From: Chryseobacterium shigense
Lineage (GTDB): Bacteria > Bacteroidota > Bacteroidia > Flavobacteriales > Weeksellaceae
Direction of reading: 5' to 3'
DNA: 64,000 bases
Assembly (NCBI RefSeq): GCF_014207845.1
Contig: NZ_JACHLC010000001.1
Location: 62,001 to 126,000 of the forward strand
The notes beneath the pieces are model-generated. The model made no database searches. It worked only from the letters and a program-made list of their open reading frames with translations, and was not told where the DNA came from. The translations under genes and the position numbers were made by a program. Shown here in pieces: positions 25,384-34,410 of this stretch. How positions within the stretch are numbered: position 1 is the stretch's first letter; every line of letters begins with the position of its first letter.

Positions 25384-25414
25384 AAATCCGGCAGAACATA
25401 GTTCTGCCGGATTT
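25384..25414. terminator. Terminator between convergent genes
   Basis: A perfect 14-bp stem (25384-25397 with 25401-25414) with a three-base loop, lying between the M4 protease gene and the end of the minus-strand redox operon. Confidence 0.85.
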
Positions 25415-25465
25415 ATATTTTAGGACATTTACAAATTGTTCTATACCTTCTGAGAATAAAACGTA

Positions 25466-26221
25466 TTATTTTTTAAGTTCCTTTAGAATTGCCTCACCAA
25501 CACTTTTTGCCGATTGGGGATTTTGTCCTGTAATAACTCTCTGGTCAGCTACCACATGGTTTTGCCAAAGGCCTGATTTTTCAAATTTGGCTCCTCTTTC
25601 CTTCAATTTATTTTCAAGAAGGAAAGGAACTACATCCGTAAGCTTTACTTCAGCTTCTTCCTCATTAGTGAATGCATTGATCTTTTTGCCATCTACAAGA
25701 TATTTTCCGTTATTAAGTTTGATGTTTACAAGACCGGCCGGGCCGTGGCATACTCCAGCTACAATACCTCCGTTTTCATAGATTTTTGAAGCAATACCTG
25801 CTAATTCCGTATTATCGGCAAAATCCCACATCGCTCCGTGACCTCCTGCATAGAAAATAGTGCTGTAATCGGCTGGGTTTACCTGGGAAGGCTGTAAAGA
25901 ATGGTCAATCTTGTTTTTATATTCTGTATTTTCCCAGAATTCCTTGTTTACAGGATCTTTTAAATCAAATCCGTCTACCGGAGGTGTTCCGCCTTTCGGG
26001 CTTACAAAATCAATTTCGTATCCGGCTTTGTGAAGCACTTCCCATGGATGGGAAACCTCTCCCAAATAATATCCTGTATCTTCACCGGTATTTCCTTTTT
26101 TGTCGTGGCTTGTTACCACAAATAAAATTTTCTTTTTCATATGTTTAGATTTTTTTTGGTGTTGTGCCTGAACAAATCCTATTGCAAACAGGGCTAAAAA
26201 TAAAAATGCTAATTTTTTCAT
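25466..26221 (-). CDS. Exported DJ-1/PfpI (Hsp31-like) family protein
   Basis: 251 residues. The chosen start gives an N-terminal signal-like segment (MKKLAFLFLALFAIGFVQAQ) and overlaps the upstream stop by four bases, which supports it; an internal Met near residue 28 would give a cytoplasmic form. The DJ-1 core has the nucleophile elbow AGVCHGPAGLV, GEDTGYYLGEVSHPWEVL with the conserved glutamate, and FYAGGHGAMWDF. Family members act as glyoxalase-III-like or chaperone proteins. It is the last gene of the four-gene operon opposite a LysR regulator. Confidence 0.87.
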   Translation of the reverse strand: MKKLAFLFLALFAIGFVQAQHQKKSKHMKKKILFVVTSHDKKGNTGEDTGYYLGEVSHPWEVLHKAGYEIDFVSPKGGTPPVDGFDLKDPVNKEFWENTEYKNKIDHSLQPSQVNPADYSTIFYAGGHGAMWDFADNTELAGIASKIYENGGIVAGVCHGPAGLVNIKLNNGKYLVDGKKINAFTNEEEAEVKLTDVVPFLLENKLKERGAKFEKSGLWQNHVVADQRVITGQNPQSAKSVGEAILKELKK

Positions 26222-26508
26222 AGTAAGATGTGAGTAGTATAAATTTGAGGTTTCTCCTGTAATTTTTCATCAACAATAGCGCCAAAAGCCTGAATATAGG
26301 GCTGCTGATTGTGCTGTGCGAGTCCTTCTTCTGTTTTCCAGATCTCATAGAAAGTGAACTGGTTCTTATCTTCAATTCCCTGGTGAAGGCTGTACAGCTC
26401 GCATGCGTCCTCTTTTCTGGTTTCTTTTACCATGTTCTGAAGAATGTCCAGTACTTCTTCCCGGTTTTCTTCTTTGGCTTTTATAATTGCTGTAAGATAA
26501 ATTTTCAT
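26218..26508 (-). CDS. ABM-domain protein (putative quinol monooxygenase)
   Basis: 96 residues, the usual size of an antibiotic-biosynthesis-monooxygenase (ABM) dimeric alpha-beta barrel. Typical segments are IIKAKEENREEVLDILQNMV and QFTFYEIWKTEEGLAQHNQQ with the conserved histidine. The family includes YgiN-type quinol monooxygenases, but binding-only members exist. It overlaps the DJ-1 gene by four bases and lies two bases after the epimerase stop, so it is central in the operon. A role with the quinone-reductase-like gene is plausible. Confidence 0.85.
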   Translation of the reverse strand: MKIYLTAIIKAKEENREEVLDILQNMVKETRKEDACELYSLHQGIEDKNQFTFYEIWKTEEGLAQHNQQPYIQAFGAIVDEKLQEKPQIYTTHILL

Positions 26509-26510
26509 AA

Positions 26511-27395
26511 TTAAATAAATTTTTCAATTGATGTATGTTGGGGATTCCAGCCCAGTTCTGCTTTTGCTTTGTCAGAATTACATAAACTGTTGGATGCAAA
26601 TCCGAAATATCCGCCTGCCGGACCAAATGTATTCACTGCTTCCTGTATGCTTACGGACTGTGCCGGCTGTAAATTATATTGTCTGCTTATATTTTCTGCC
26701 AGGTTCCTGATGGTTGAAGATCCGTTTTCCGCATAATACAGTGAACCCGCTTTTGCTTTTTCCAATGCAAGAACATACAGATCTGCCAGGTCTTCAATGT
26801 GAAGGTTTGACCATATATTTTCACCTTTTCCGAAATAAACCCCGAATCCTTTTTCTTTAGAAAAATTAATTAAGGCGGGAAGCTGGATACTGTCTTTTTT
26901 CAGGCCGAGACCGTTGCCGTATACCATTGTGGGTACAATAACAATGCTTCTTATGTTTTTTTTGGCAGACTGAAGTACATAATTATTAATCAGTACGCGG
27001 GAAGCCATTTCCAGTCTTGGGCTCAGGGGAATGTCTTCGGTGTGAACAAAATCATTCTTCTCTCCATTTTCTTTTCCTCCGAAAATAGCAGAGCCTGAAG
27101 TGAAAATAAATGTTTTGCCGCTTCCTTCCAGTGCATTGATGAAGCTGTCTGCAGCATAGGCATCATCAGCAGAATCTGCAGTGTGGATAATAATGTCAGC
27201 ATTAGAAATGGCTACATTTAAAACAGTTTCATCATGTATATTTCCTATAATGGATTCAATTCCCAGCTGCTGTAACTTTTCTGCTGCGGCTGCATTACGG
27301 ACAAGTCCTGCTACACTGTAGTCTTTCTCCAATAATTTCTTTGCAACAGTACCACCGATATAACCGGTAATTCCTGTTATAAATACTCTTTTCAT
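26511..27395 (-). CDS. NAD-dependent epimerase/dehydratase (extended SDR)
   Basis: 294 residues. The nucleotide-binding Rossmann motif ITGITGYIGGTVAKKLLEKD is at the very start, then ADIIIHTADSADD and a substrate region with a YGNGLGL motif. The catalytic YxxxK is degenerate or shifted, so this may be an atypical NmrA/SDR family member rather than a sugar epimerase. It shares one base with the stop of the upstream flavodoxin-fold gene, which indicates an operon. Confidence 0.83.
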   Translation of the reverse strand: MKRVFITGITGYIGGTVAKKLLEKDYSVAGLVRNAAAAEKLQQLGIESIIGNIHDETVLNVAISNADIIIHTADSADDAYAADSFINALEGSGKTFIFTSGSAIFGGKENGEKNDFVHTEDIPLSPRLEMASRVLINNYVLQSAKKNIRSIVIVPTMVYGNGLGLKKDSIQLPALINFSKEKGFGVYFGKGENIWSNLHIEDLADLYVLALEKAKAGSLYYAENGSSTIRNLAENISRQYNLQPAQSVSIQEAVNTFGPAGGYFGFASNSLCNSDKAKAELGWNPQHTSIEKFI

Positions 27396-28009
27396 TACAC
27401 TAATTGCGGTTTAAGTTCTTTTTCGAAAACATTTTCAAGATGCTCTCTGTAAAGTTTCATATCACGCTCTATATCAGCATTTTTTTCTACATCATGAAAG
27501 TGAAAACTTTCCATTTTTTCTAAAGAGACAAAGGCATTCATTCTATGGAACCCGAATAATGGTCCATTATCTACACTTGTTTCATTGAAGAATTCTCCCG
27601 GAAGTGTAAAAGCGGTTTCAGGTGCGTTCCAGCTTGTGGTTACCATATATTTTCTCCCTCCCAGCATTCCTCCGGTTCCGTAATTGATTTTCGGGTTTTC
27701 TGCGTTTCTTCCGTCACTCATGTAAATTCCTTTGGCATGACCGGCTGTGAAAACTTCGTCAATATATTTTTTAAAACCATTAGGAAGCTGGAACCACCAG
27801 ATAGGAGTGTGGTAGATGATATAATCTGCCCATACAAATTTCTTAACCTCTTCATCCTTATCGAAGCCCTCTGCAATTTGTGTGGTTTTTACCTCGATAT
27901 TTTCAAATTTTTTAAGTACTTCTAATGTATTTTCTGCAATCGTGTTATTATATTTTCCTCCGGAATGTCCGAAATTTTGTCCTCCGTTAATGATCAATAC
28001 TTTTTTCAT
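27395..28009 (-). CDS. NAD(P)H dehydrogenase (quinone), flavodoxin-fold (MdaB-like)
   Basis: 204 residues. The N-terminal LIINGGQNFGHSGGKYNNTIAE is the FAD/phosphate loop, WADYIIYHTPIWWFQLPNGFKKY the central strand and substrate loop, and TSWNAPETAF a further MdaB-type segment. Such enzymes reduce quinones by two electrons. It is the first gene of a four-gene operon (this gene, epimerase, ABM, DJ-1) divergent from a LysR regulator. Confidence 0.9.
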   Translation of the reverse strand: MKKVLIINGGQNFGHSGGKYNNTIAENTLEVLKKFENIEVKTTQIAEGFDKDEEVKKFVWADYIIYHTPIWWFQLPNGFKKYIDEVFTAGHAKGIYMSDGRNAENPKINYGTGGMLGGRKYMVTTSWNAPETAFTLPGEFFNETSVDNGPLFGFHRMNAFVSLEKMESFHFHDVEKNADIERDMKLYREHLENVFEKELKPQLV

Positions 28010-28035
28010 TTTATGATTGTTTAAATTTTATGATG

Positions 28036-28043
28036 CAAAGTTA
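28036..28043 (-). promoter_or_regulatory. -7 box of the four-gene redox operon
   Basis: On the minus strand TAACTTTG matches TAnnTTTG, 26 bases upstream of the MdaB-like start codon. Confidence 0.55.
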
Positions 28044-28086
28044 CTTCGTGTTGTTGTATAATAAAAATAGGATAAATTATAACTAA

Positions 28087-28104
28087 CTATCAGAATAATG
28101 ATAG
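28087..28104. promoter_or_regulatory. Inverted repeat in the LysR intergenic region
   Basis: CTATC-N8-GATAG, with a further GATAGT half site directly after, lies between the LysR gene and the divergent operon. It is a candidate LysR-type binding site. Confidence 0.4.
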
Positions 28105-28223
28105 ATAGTGATTGTAATAGGAATTATGAATTGCAATTGTTGTAAATAGTGAATAGTAAAGATGAAACTGTCAATCAGAGATTCACCATTCATCTTTTAA
28201 ACATCAGTATTATAATTATTTTG

Positions 28224-28231
28224 TAATTTTG
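28224..28231 (+). promoter_or_regulatory. -7 box of the LysR gene
   Basis: TAATTTTG matches TAnnTTTG, 25 bases before the LysR start codon. The -33 element is unclear. Confidence 0.45.
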
Positions 28232-28256
28232 TATCAGAATATTTATAATTAAAGTT

Positions 28257-29159
28257 ATGGTGAATTTAGAATGGTACCGCACTTTTAAAGCAATATATAA
28301 AACCGGAACACTGACGGGTGCAGCAGATTCCCTGTTTATTTCCCAACCCGGCGTAAGTTTACATTTAAGTTCACTGGAAGCTTATGTAGGCTATAAGTTA
28401 TTTGACAGGACCGGCAGGAAAATGATACCTACTGAAAGGGGGAAGGTTTTATTTAATGCTGTGGCTGAACCGCTGTCCAAGCTGGAAGACGTGGAGAAGA
28501 ATTTTCAGAAATCTACGGAAAAGCTGACTCCTACCATCAGTGTAGGAATGTGTTTTGAAACATTTCAGACTACCCTGGAGCAATATGTTTCTACTTTGCC
28601 TTTCAATCTGATTATCAGTTTCGGGGAATATCCTGAAATGCTGGATCAGCTTGATAAAGGAATTCTGGATCTGATTATTACCCCTAAAAAAGGAGTATCG
28701 CCTAACATAGAACATGAGGCATTTTCTTCAGAACAGATCATTCTTGTAGGCGGAAAAGAGGTAGATACCGAAAGTTTCCTTAAAACTCTTAAAATAAAAG
28801 GAATTGAACATGCCGAAGAATGGCTGAAGCAGGAAAAATGGTACGGAACAACGGGCGATATGGAGCATCTTTTTCAGTTCTGGATCATGAATTTCGGTCA
28901 TAAGCCGAATTTCCGCCCCAATTATATCGTCCCTAATTTAAATTCAATTATCCGTTGCCTGAAAGGGGGAACCGGGCTGGCTGTTATTCCGAATTTCCTT
29001 TGTAAAAATGAAATAGAGAGCGGTGAAGTTAAACTGATCTGGGAAGGCGAGAAAAAACTTGAAAATACATTGTATTTCGGTTGCAGAAAAAAAACAAACT
29101 ACCAATCCGAGATCGACCATATTAAAGGGTTATTCAGAAAGGTGATGAACAAGATGTAA
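28257..29159 (+). CDS. LysR-family regulator
   Basis: 300 residues, the family standard. The N-terminal winged helix (TFKAIYKTGTLTGAADSLF, then ISQPGVSLHLSSLEAYVGYK) is followed by a periplasmic-binding-protein-like effector domain from about residue 90. It is divergent from the quinone-reductase/epimerase/ABM/DJ-1 operon, the usual arrangement for a LysR activator that senses a substrate of the operon. The effector is unknown, but quinones or related electrophiles fit the neighbours. Confidence 0.93.
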   Translation: MVNLEWYRTFKAIYKTGTLTGAADSLFISQPGVSLHLSSLEAYVGYKLFDRTGRKMIPTERGKVLFNAVAEPLSKLEDVEKNFQKSTEKLTPTISVGMCFETFQTTLEQYVSTLPFNLIISFGEYPEMLDQLDKGILDLIITPKKGVSPNIEHEAFSSEQIILVGGKEVDTESFLKTLKIKGIEHAEEWLKQEKWYGTTGDMEHLFQFWIMNFGHKPNFRPNYIVPNLNSIIRCLKGGTGLAVIPNFLCKNEIESGEVKLIWEGEKKLENTLYFGCRKKTNYQSEIDHIKGLFRKVMNKM

Positions 29160-29174
29160 TTTCCGGCTGAAGAC

Positions 29175-30626
29175 CTAATTATCAAGATTTTTAAACCAGA
29201 GATAAATATCTTCTTCAGTAGGGATATTCAGCTTTTTTCTCAGTCTGTTCTTCCTGGTCTGTATAGACTGATGCTGAACAAAGGTATATTCTGCGATATC
29301 TTTGGAAGAAAAATTAAGAAACAGTAAAGCGCAGAATTTCAGCTCACTGGTTTTTAACTGTGGATCTATCTGCAGTAATTTCTTTATGATGTTGGGATAT
29401 ACCTCCTGAAACCTTGCCAGAAAACTTGGAGAATTATTTTTTGCCAGTTCAACGACTTCATCGAAGGCCGTGTTCAGCTGTTGCTTCAATTCAGCGGTTT
29501 CCTTTTCTTTAATAACTATATTGCTGATAATTTTTCCTTTTTCTTTTTGATGTCTGTATCTTAAAATAATCAGAACCGTAAATAATATCAGCAGTGCGGC
29601 TAGGCTCCAGTATAACAGAGATCTTTTTTCGGATTTTAACGGCTTTTCATTTTGTTCAATTAATTTATTGATGGGAGCGGCTATATTTGATTTTTCTACC
29701 CTGGATATACTGTCATTTAAGATCGTATATTTTGTTAAATATTTTTGTGCACTGTCCTGTTTTGCTGTTTTACTGTAAGTCTCATACAGTAAACGATATA
29801 AATCCCTTAACATATCCGGAGTTTTTTTAGCTACAGGGAGCTGCATTGCTTTTTTATAGTTGTCTACAGCAATATCGTATTCTTTTTTTGCAAAATTAAT
29901 TTCTCCGGTTAATCTGGTAGCTGTATATTGGTTAAATTCACTCTTGCTGTCTTTATTGTATGACTCGTATTTTTGCAGATAGTAAGTTGCGGAATCCATT
30001 TTGGATTGGGCGAATTTACTGTTGACAACACTAAGAGTTACTATATTTAATAGAGCATTCAGCTTGACATTTTTATTTTTTAACGTATTTATATTTTTAT
30101 AGGCATTCATATAATAAACAGCCGCTGAATCTATTTGTTTTAACTCATTATAAACATCCCCCATATTGTTTTGAGAAGCACTTACTGAAAAAACACGGCT
30201 ATCCTCATCCTTTATTTTTAATGCGGTTGCCTTCATTTTTCTATATTGCTCAATAGCTTCCTGGAAAAGACCTAAGCTGAGGTAAATATTTCCGAATTCC
30301 CTGAGAATTGTGCTTTGCAATTCATAATCGGTAGACGTATATTTTTCTTTTTCTGCAATATCAAGATAAGCCATACTTTTTTTGTACTCTTTGTTAAAAG
30401 AAGAGACTATAGCAAGGCGGACGTTGCCGGTAGCAATACCTTTAGAATAATTAATTTTTCTGGATGCTTCAATAATGGCTGTATTTTCTTTTATATACTC
30501 CTCCGGTTTACCCTGTGCATACAACATAGTGGTAGATTCCAGCCAATTATCAATATCCTGAGTAGTTTTTTGTTGAGAAATAGCTGTAATGGAATAGAAT
30601 AGAAAGAAGAAAATTAAATATTTCAT
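29175..30626 (-). CDS. TPR sensor with membrane span and C-terminal LuxR-like HTH
   Basis: 483 residues. Signal peptide (MKYLIFFFLFYSITAISQ), then several tetratricopeptide-like helices to about residue 295, a single membrane span near residues 335-353 (LLYWSLAALLILFTVLIIL), a short coiled coil, and a C-terminal helix-turn-helix of the LuxR type (SSKDIAEYTFVQHQSIQTRK, RLRKKLNIPTEEDIYLWFK). The architecture suggests a one-component regulator that senses in the periplasm and binds DNA in the cytoplasm. The HTH is closely similar to that of the regulator at 34839. Targets are unknown. Confidence 0.8.
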   Translation of the reverse strand: MKYLIFFFLFYSITAISQQKTTQDIDNWLESTTMLYAQGKPEEYIKENTAIIEASRKINYSKGIATGNVRLAIVSSFNKEYKKSMAYLDIAEKEKYTSTDYELQSTILREFGNIYLSLGLFQEAIEQYRKMKATALKIKDEDSRVFSVSASQNNMGDVYNELKQIDSAAVYYMNAYKNINTLKNKNVKLNALLNIVTLSVVNSKFAQSKMDSATYYLQKYESYNKDSKSEFNQYTATRLTGEINFAKKEYDIAVDNYKKAMQLPVAKKTPDMLRDLYRLLYETYSKTAKQDSAQKYLTKYTILNDSISRVEKSNIAAPINKLIEQNEKPLKSEKRSLLYWSLAALLILFTVLIILRYRHQKEKGKIISNIVIKEKETAELKQQLNTAFDEVVELAKNNSPSFLARFQEVYPNIIKKLLQIDPQLKTSELKFCALLFLNFSSKDIAEYTFVQHQSIQTRKNRLRKKLNIPTEEDIYLWFKNLDN

Positions 30627-30730
30627 TACTTTGCCTTTGGTTTGTGAAGTAAATATAAATAAAATAATACCATTGAATTTTATAAAATGAAATAAAATAT
30701 AATATAATGGATCAGATGTAAAATAGCTAT

Positions 30731-30880
30731 CTAATGCTCAGAAAAGAGATGGGAAAGAATAACCACATCGCGCATCTGTATTCCGTTTTCATAAACCGGA
30801 GATGGGTGATTGTTGATAGCTTCAACAGTTTCATCAGCAAGCAGCAGCAATTCATACGGAATATCTCCCCGGAGCTGATC
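30731..30880 (-). pseudogene. Fragment of a GNAT-type gene
   Basis: Between an in-frame stop at 30881-30883 and the stop at 30731, the minus strand encodes 49 residues with coding character, including GDIPYELLLLADETVEAIN. This resembles the N-terminus of GNAT acetyltransferases from related genera. No start codon precedes the conserved part, and the rest of a GNAT fold is missing. A larger GNAT gene lies just upstream on the same strand. I read it as a decayed gene; a small real gene is less likely. Confidence 0.4.
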
Positions 30881-30903
30881 CTATTAAAAACAAAATTTTC
30901 CAT

Positions 30904-31338
30904 TTACAGACTCATATGGATAAGCGGATAATCTTTTCCTGAACCGTCTTTTTCCGATCTTCCAGTCTTTTTAAATCCCATTTTTTCATAAAACCCGACA
31001 GCCTGAGTATTCTGTTCGTTAACATCTACTTTGGTAAGGCCTGTAGTCTCCTTCATAAATTCGTACAGCCTTTTGCCATAACCTTTTCCGCGCATATCAT
31101 TATGAATGAAAAGCATCTCCAGATTACCCTCAGCTACAGAAGCAAAACCTGCTGCCTTTCCGTTCTCTGAAATAAGGTAAACTTCCAGGTTGGGCAGATA
31201 ATCTCGTGGTATAATTTCTTTAAAATAATTGAAATCCTCTTCAGAAAGAAAATTATGGGTGGCTTTTACAGCAGATTCCCAGATCTCCATAATTCCTGGA
31301 TAATCTTCCGTATTGGCTGGCCTGATTGAATGTGGCAT
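30904..31338 (-). CDS. GNAT-family N-acetyltransferase
   Basis: 144 residues with a complete GNAT fold: SIRPANTEDYPGIMEIWESA at the N-terminus, LEMLFIHNDMRGKGYGKRLY as the acetyl-CoA pyrophosphate-binding motif A (near residue 80), and VNEQNTQAVGFYEKMGFKK near the C-terminus. The pattern is that of YjaB-type acetyltransferases. The substrate is unknown. Confidence 0.9.
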   Translation of the reverse strand: MPHSIRPANTEDYPGIMEIWESAVKATHNFLSEEDFNYFKEIIPRDYLPNLEVYLISENGKAAGFASVAEGNLEMLFIHNDMRGKGYGKRLYEFMKETTGLTKVDVNEQNTQAVGFYEKMGFKKTGRSEKDGSGKDYPLIHMSL

Positions 31339-31645
31339 TAGGTAAGGTTTCTTACAAAAATAAGGAAAATCGGGGATTGAGTCTTAAAATTCCAGATGAA
31401 GGGCAATAAATAATCATTAATTTCAAAGAGTGTTATATCATTTAAATCTCTTACTTACCGTTACAACATATGGCCTTCAAACTTTATTTTTTACTTATTA
31501 AAAAAGAATTTCATATTGAAGCGAATTCTTCTTATAATAAATATGAATAATTGGAAAATAGAAATAAAAACGGTAAAAATGGTAAGCCGGATTTCCAATT
31601 TTTTATCGCAAATTTGTTAAGCTTTAAAAATTAAATTAAAGAATT
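31339..31645. other. Intergenic stretch upstream of the aldo/keto reductase
   Basis: AT-rich, 307 bases, no gene recognised. It holds a 9-bp inverted repeat AATTGGAAA/TTTCCAATT (31549-31557 and 31592-31600) with a 34-base spacer, followed by T. No clean promoter box was found. Confidence 0.4.
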
Positions 31646-32521
31646 ATGCAAAAGAAAACATATACAGGACAGCCTGTAGTGACATTAAATAATGGATTGG
31701 ATATTCCGGCTTTGGGCTTTGGAGTATGGCAGATGGAAGATATGAAAGAGTGTGAAAACGCTGTAATCAAAGCTATTCAGACCGGGTACAGGATGATTGA
31801 TACAGCTTCTATCTACCTTAATGAAACAGCAGTAGGAGACGGGGTGAAAAACAGCGGGGTAAGCAGGGATGAACTGTTTATCACATCAAAACTCTGGGTT
31901 CAGGATCATGGATATGAGAAAGCAAAAAGTGCATTCCAGAGAACTCTGGACAGATTACAGATGGATTACCTGGATATGTATCTTCTTCACTGGCCTTTCG
32001 GAGATTTCCTGGGAGCCTGGAAAGCATTGGAAGAACTTTACCGTGAAGGAAAAATAAAAGCTATCGGAGTATGTAACTTTACTGTTGAGAAACTGGAAGA
32101 ATTGAAAGCCAATTCAACTGTTCCTCCGGTGATTAACCAGATCGAGCTTCACCCGGTTTTCCAGCAGAAAGAACTTCAGGTGTACGACAGGGAAAATAAT
32201 ATCATAACACAGCCCTGGAGCCCGCTTGGGAACGGAAATGCAGATCTTTTAAGCAATTCCCTGTTAAAAGCTGTTGCTGAAAAATATAATAAAACAGTTG
32301 CTCAGGTAATTTTAAGATGGCACCTGCAGGAAGGCTTCTGTGTAATCCCAAAATCCGTGACACCTTCCAGAATTGAAGAAAACTTTAATGTTTTTGATTT
32401 CGAGCTGACTGAAGAAGAAATGAATACCGTTCGTTCTTTAGATACAGGAAAAAGACTGTTTTTTGATCCGAAAGATCCAGAATGGGAACAGAAAATGCTG
32501 AAATCTGTAGCAGATATTTAA
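31646..32521 (+). CDS. Aldo/keto reductase
   Basis: 291 residues, the normal length. It carries the AKR signature GYRMIDTASIYLNETAVGDG (catalytic Asp and Tyr), the lysine in FITSKLWVQDHGY, the histidine in YLLHWPFGDF, and the NADPH-binding IPKSVTPSRIEENFNVFDF near the C-terminus. This matches AKR5-type 2,5-diketo-gluconate reductase relatives that reduce aldehydes and ketones with NADPH. No partner gene is coupled to it. Confidence 0.94.
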   Translation: MQKKTYTGQPVVTLNNGLDIPALGFGVWQMEDMKECENAVIKAIQTGYRMIDTASIYLNETAVGDGVKNSGVSRDELFITSKLWVQDHGYEKAKSAFQRTLDRLQMDYLDMYLLHWPFGDFLGAWKALEELYREGKIKAIGVCNFTVEKLEELKANSTVPPVINQIELHPVFQQKELQVYDRENNIITQPWSPLGNGNADLLSNSLLKAVAEKYNKTVAQVILRWHLQEGFCVIPKSVTPSRIEENFNVFDFELTEEEMNTVRSLDTGKRLFFDPKDPEWEQKMLKSVADI

Positions 32522-32613
32522 TAAATTGCCTTATAGCTTACACCAATCAAGGGCGGAAAATAAATCCGTGTTTATTTGTGTAATCTGTGAGGCTGTAATT
32601 GAAACTCAAAACC

Positions 32614-33315
32614 ATGACTGCCGAACAATTCACAGAAAAGCTTTCCTCTTTCATTAACGAAAAAGAGATTGATAAAGTAGAAAAATTTTTTAAAGGGAAT
32701 GATGGAATCACTAAACATTTCGGAGTAAAATTCGGGGATGTATTCAAAATTGCCAAAGAGTTTTCAGCCATGCCTTTGGATGAGGTGAACAAACTGCTGG
32801 ACAGTGATTTCTATGAAATCAGAATGGGAGCGGTAAGCATCATGGATTTTCAGGCAGGAAATAAAAAAACCTCTGCAGAAAAGAAAAAAGAGCTTTTCAA
32901 TTTGTATATGCTTCGTCATGACCGTCTGAATAACTGGGATTTTGTAGACAGAGCAGCAAGAAATATTGTCGGTGAATATTTAATTGACAAACCACGGAAT
33001 ATATTATATCAGCTGGCAAAATCTGAAAGTCCCTGGGAAAGAAGAACAGCCATAGTAAGTACGCATGCTTTTATCAGAAAGAATGATACAGATGATACTT
33101 TTGCCATTGCCGAAATCCTGGTTCATGATTCCGATGGATTGGTGAACAAGGCTGTAGGAAGCTGGGTGAGAGAAGCCGGAAAGAAAAATCCTGAAAGGCT
33201 GTATCATTTTCTTGACCAATATATAAAAACTATGCCTGCAGTAACATTTTCTTATGCAACAGAAAAATTGGATACAGAAAAAAAGAAATATTATAAAGAA
33301 CAAAGGAAGCGATAA
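32614..33315 (+). CDS. DNA alkylation repair protein (AlkD-like, HEAT-repeat fold)
   Basis: 233 residues from the ATG at 32614; the TTG five codons earlier is less likely. All-helical HEAT-like repeats carry the AlkD-type segments YEIRMGAVSIMDF, NNWDFVDRAARNIVGEYL and ESPWERRTAIVSTHAF. AlkD-type proteins excise N3- and N7-alkylated purines, though several family members are structural relatives without shown activity. Its stop overlaps a terminator hairpin. Confidence 0.85.
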   Translation: MTAEQFTEKLSSFINEKEIDKVEKFFKGNDGITKHFGVKFGDVFKIAKEFSAMPLDEVNKLLDSDFYEIRMGAVSIMDFQAGNKKTSAEKKKELFNLYMLRHDRLNNWDFVDRAARNIVGEYLIDKPRNILYQLAKSESPWERRTAIVSTHAFIRKNDTDDTFAIAEILVHDSDGLVNKAVGSWVREAGKKNPERLYHFLDQYIKTMPAVTFSYATEKLDTEKKKYYKEQRKR

Positions 33316-33326
33316 TGGCTTCCTTT
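33302..33326 (+). terminator. Terminator overlapping the AlkD-like stop codon
   Basis: A nine-pair stem AAAGGAAGC/GCTTCCTTT with a seven-base loop and a following T tract overlaps the stop codon region. Confidence 0.7.
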
Positions 33327-33351
33327 TTTATGAATTTTAAATCAATACAAT

Positions 33352-34410
33352 ATGTTTTGGCCGGATACCATCAGTAAAATTTTAAATACAAAATATCCTG
33401 TAATTCAGGCTCCGATGTTTGGGGTAAGCACTCCTCAGATGACGGCAGCTGCTGCACAAGCGGAATGTCTGGGATCATTGGCTTTAGCTGATCTCTCTGC
33501 GGATAAATGCGCTGAGCTGATCAGGAATACTAAAAAACTCACGGACAAGCCTTTTGCAGTTAATATCTTTGTGCATCATATTCCGGAGCTGACAGACGCT
33601 TTGAGAGAAAAATTTGTTAAAGCTAAACAGTTTATCACCCGGCTGGCCGGAGAAAATCATATAGAAGTTAATCTGCCGGATCTTGAAGAGATAAAAGTGA
33701 GCAGCTATCATGAGCAACTAGAGGTCATTATTGAAGAAGGCTGTAAAATACTAAGTTTTACTTTCGGGAATCTGGATGATACAAGTATCCGGAAGCTGAA
33801 AGAGAATGGGGTAGTACTTATCGGGACATGCACTTCATTAGAAGAAGCATTAATCCTGGAAAAATCGGGGATTGATATAATTTGTGTCCAGGGAATTGAG
33901 GCTGGAGGCCACCGGGGAAGCTTTGAAGCTGAAAATATTCCGCAGATTGGCGGTTTTTCTCTGCTGTCAGGGGTTTATGATCATGTACATGTTCCGTTGA
34001 TCTATGCAGGCGGTATTTATAACGCGAAAACCTTGCAGGCTGCAGGAAAACTTGGAGCGCAGGGATTCCAGGTCGGAAGCATGCTGCTGGCATCACAGGA
34101 AAGCGCGATGCACCCTTTCGAAAAAGAAAAGCTTAAAAGTGTATCAGAAAAAGATATTGTATTGACCCGAAGCTTTTCAGGGCGTTATGCCAGGGGAATT
34201 GCAAATAAATATATCCGGACGATAGACAATTCAGAGTATATTTTACCCTATCCTTACCAAAATAAACTGACCAATGAACTAAGACGTATTTCTAAAACCT
34301 TATATAATACAGATTTTGTAAGTATTTGGGCAGGACAGTCAATTCATCATTACAGTGAACTTTCTACAGTTGATATTTTAAACAATCTTATTCTTGAAAC
34401 TGAATCTTGA
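33352..34410 (+). CDS. Nitronate monooxygenase (2-nitropropane dioxygenase family)
   Basis: 352 residues with the FMN-binding TIM-barrel pattern of the family: YPVIQAPMFGVSTPQMTAAA at the N-terminus, GIDIICVQGIEAGGHRGSF with the catalytic-type His, and LIYAGGIYNAKTLQAAGKLG plus GAQGFQVGSMLLAS for the FMN phosphate site. It oxidises toxic alkyl nitronates. It lies 36 bases after the AlkD-like gene with a terminator between them. The next 428 bases contain no gene. Confidence 0.92.
   Translation: MFWPDTISKILNTKYPVIQAPMFGVSTPQMTAAAAQAECLGSLALADLSADKCAELIRNTKKLTDKPFAVNIFVHHIPELTDALREKFVKAKQFITRLAGENHIEVNLPDLEEIKVSSYHEQLEVIIEEGCKILSFTFGNLDDTSIRKLKENGVVLIGTCTSLEEALILEKSGIDIICVQGIEAGGHRGSFEAENIPQIGGFSLLSGVYDHVHVPLIYAGGIYNAKTLQAAGKLGAQGFQVGSMLLASQESAMHPFEKEKLKSVSEKDIVLTRSFSGRYARGIANKYIRTIDNSEYILPYPYQNKLTNELRRISKTLYNTDFVSIWAGQSIHHYSELSTVDILNNLILETES

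Noticed and set aside
30734-30931. 65-codon plus-strand frame next to the GNAT gene
   Set aside because: It is antisense to a minus-strand frame with much clearer GNAT-like coding content, so it is a shadow.
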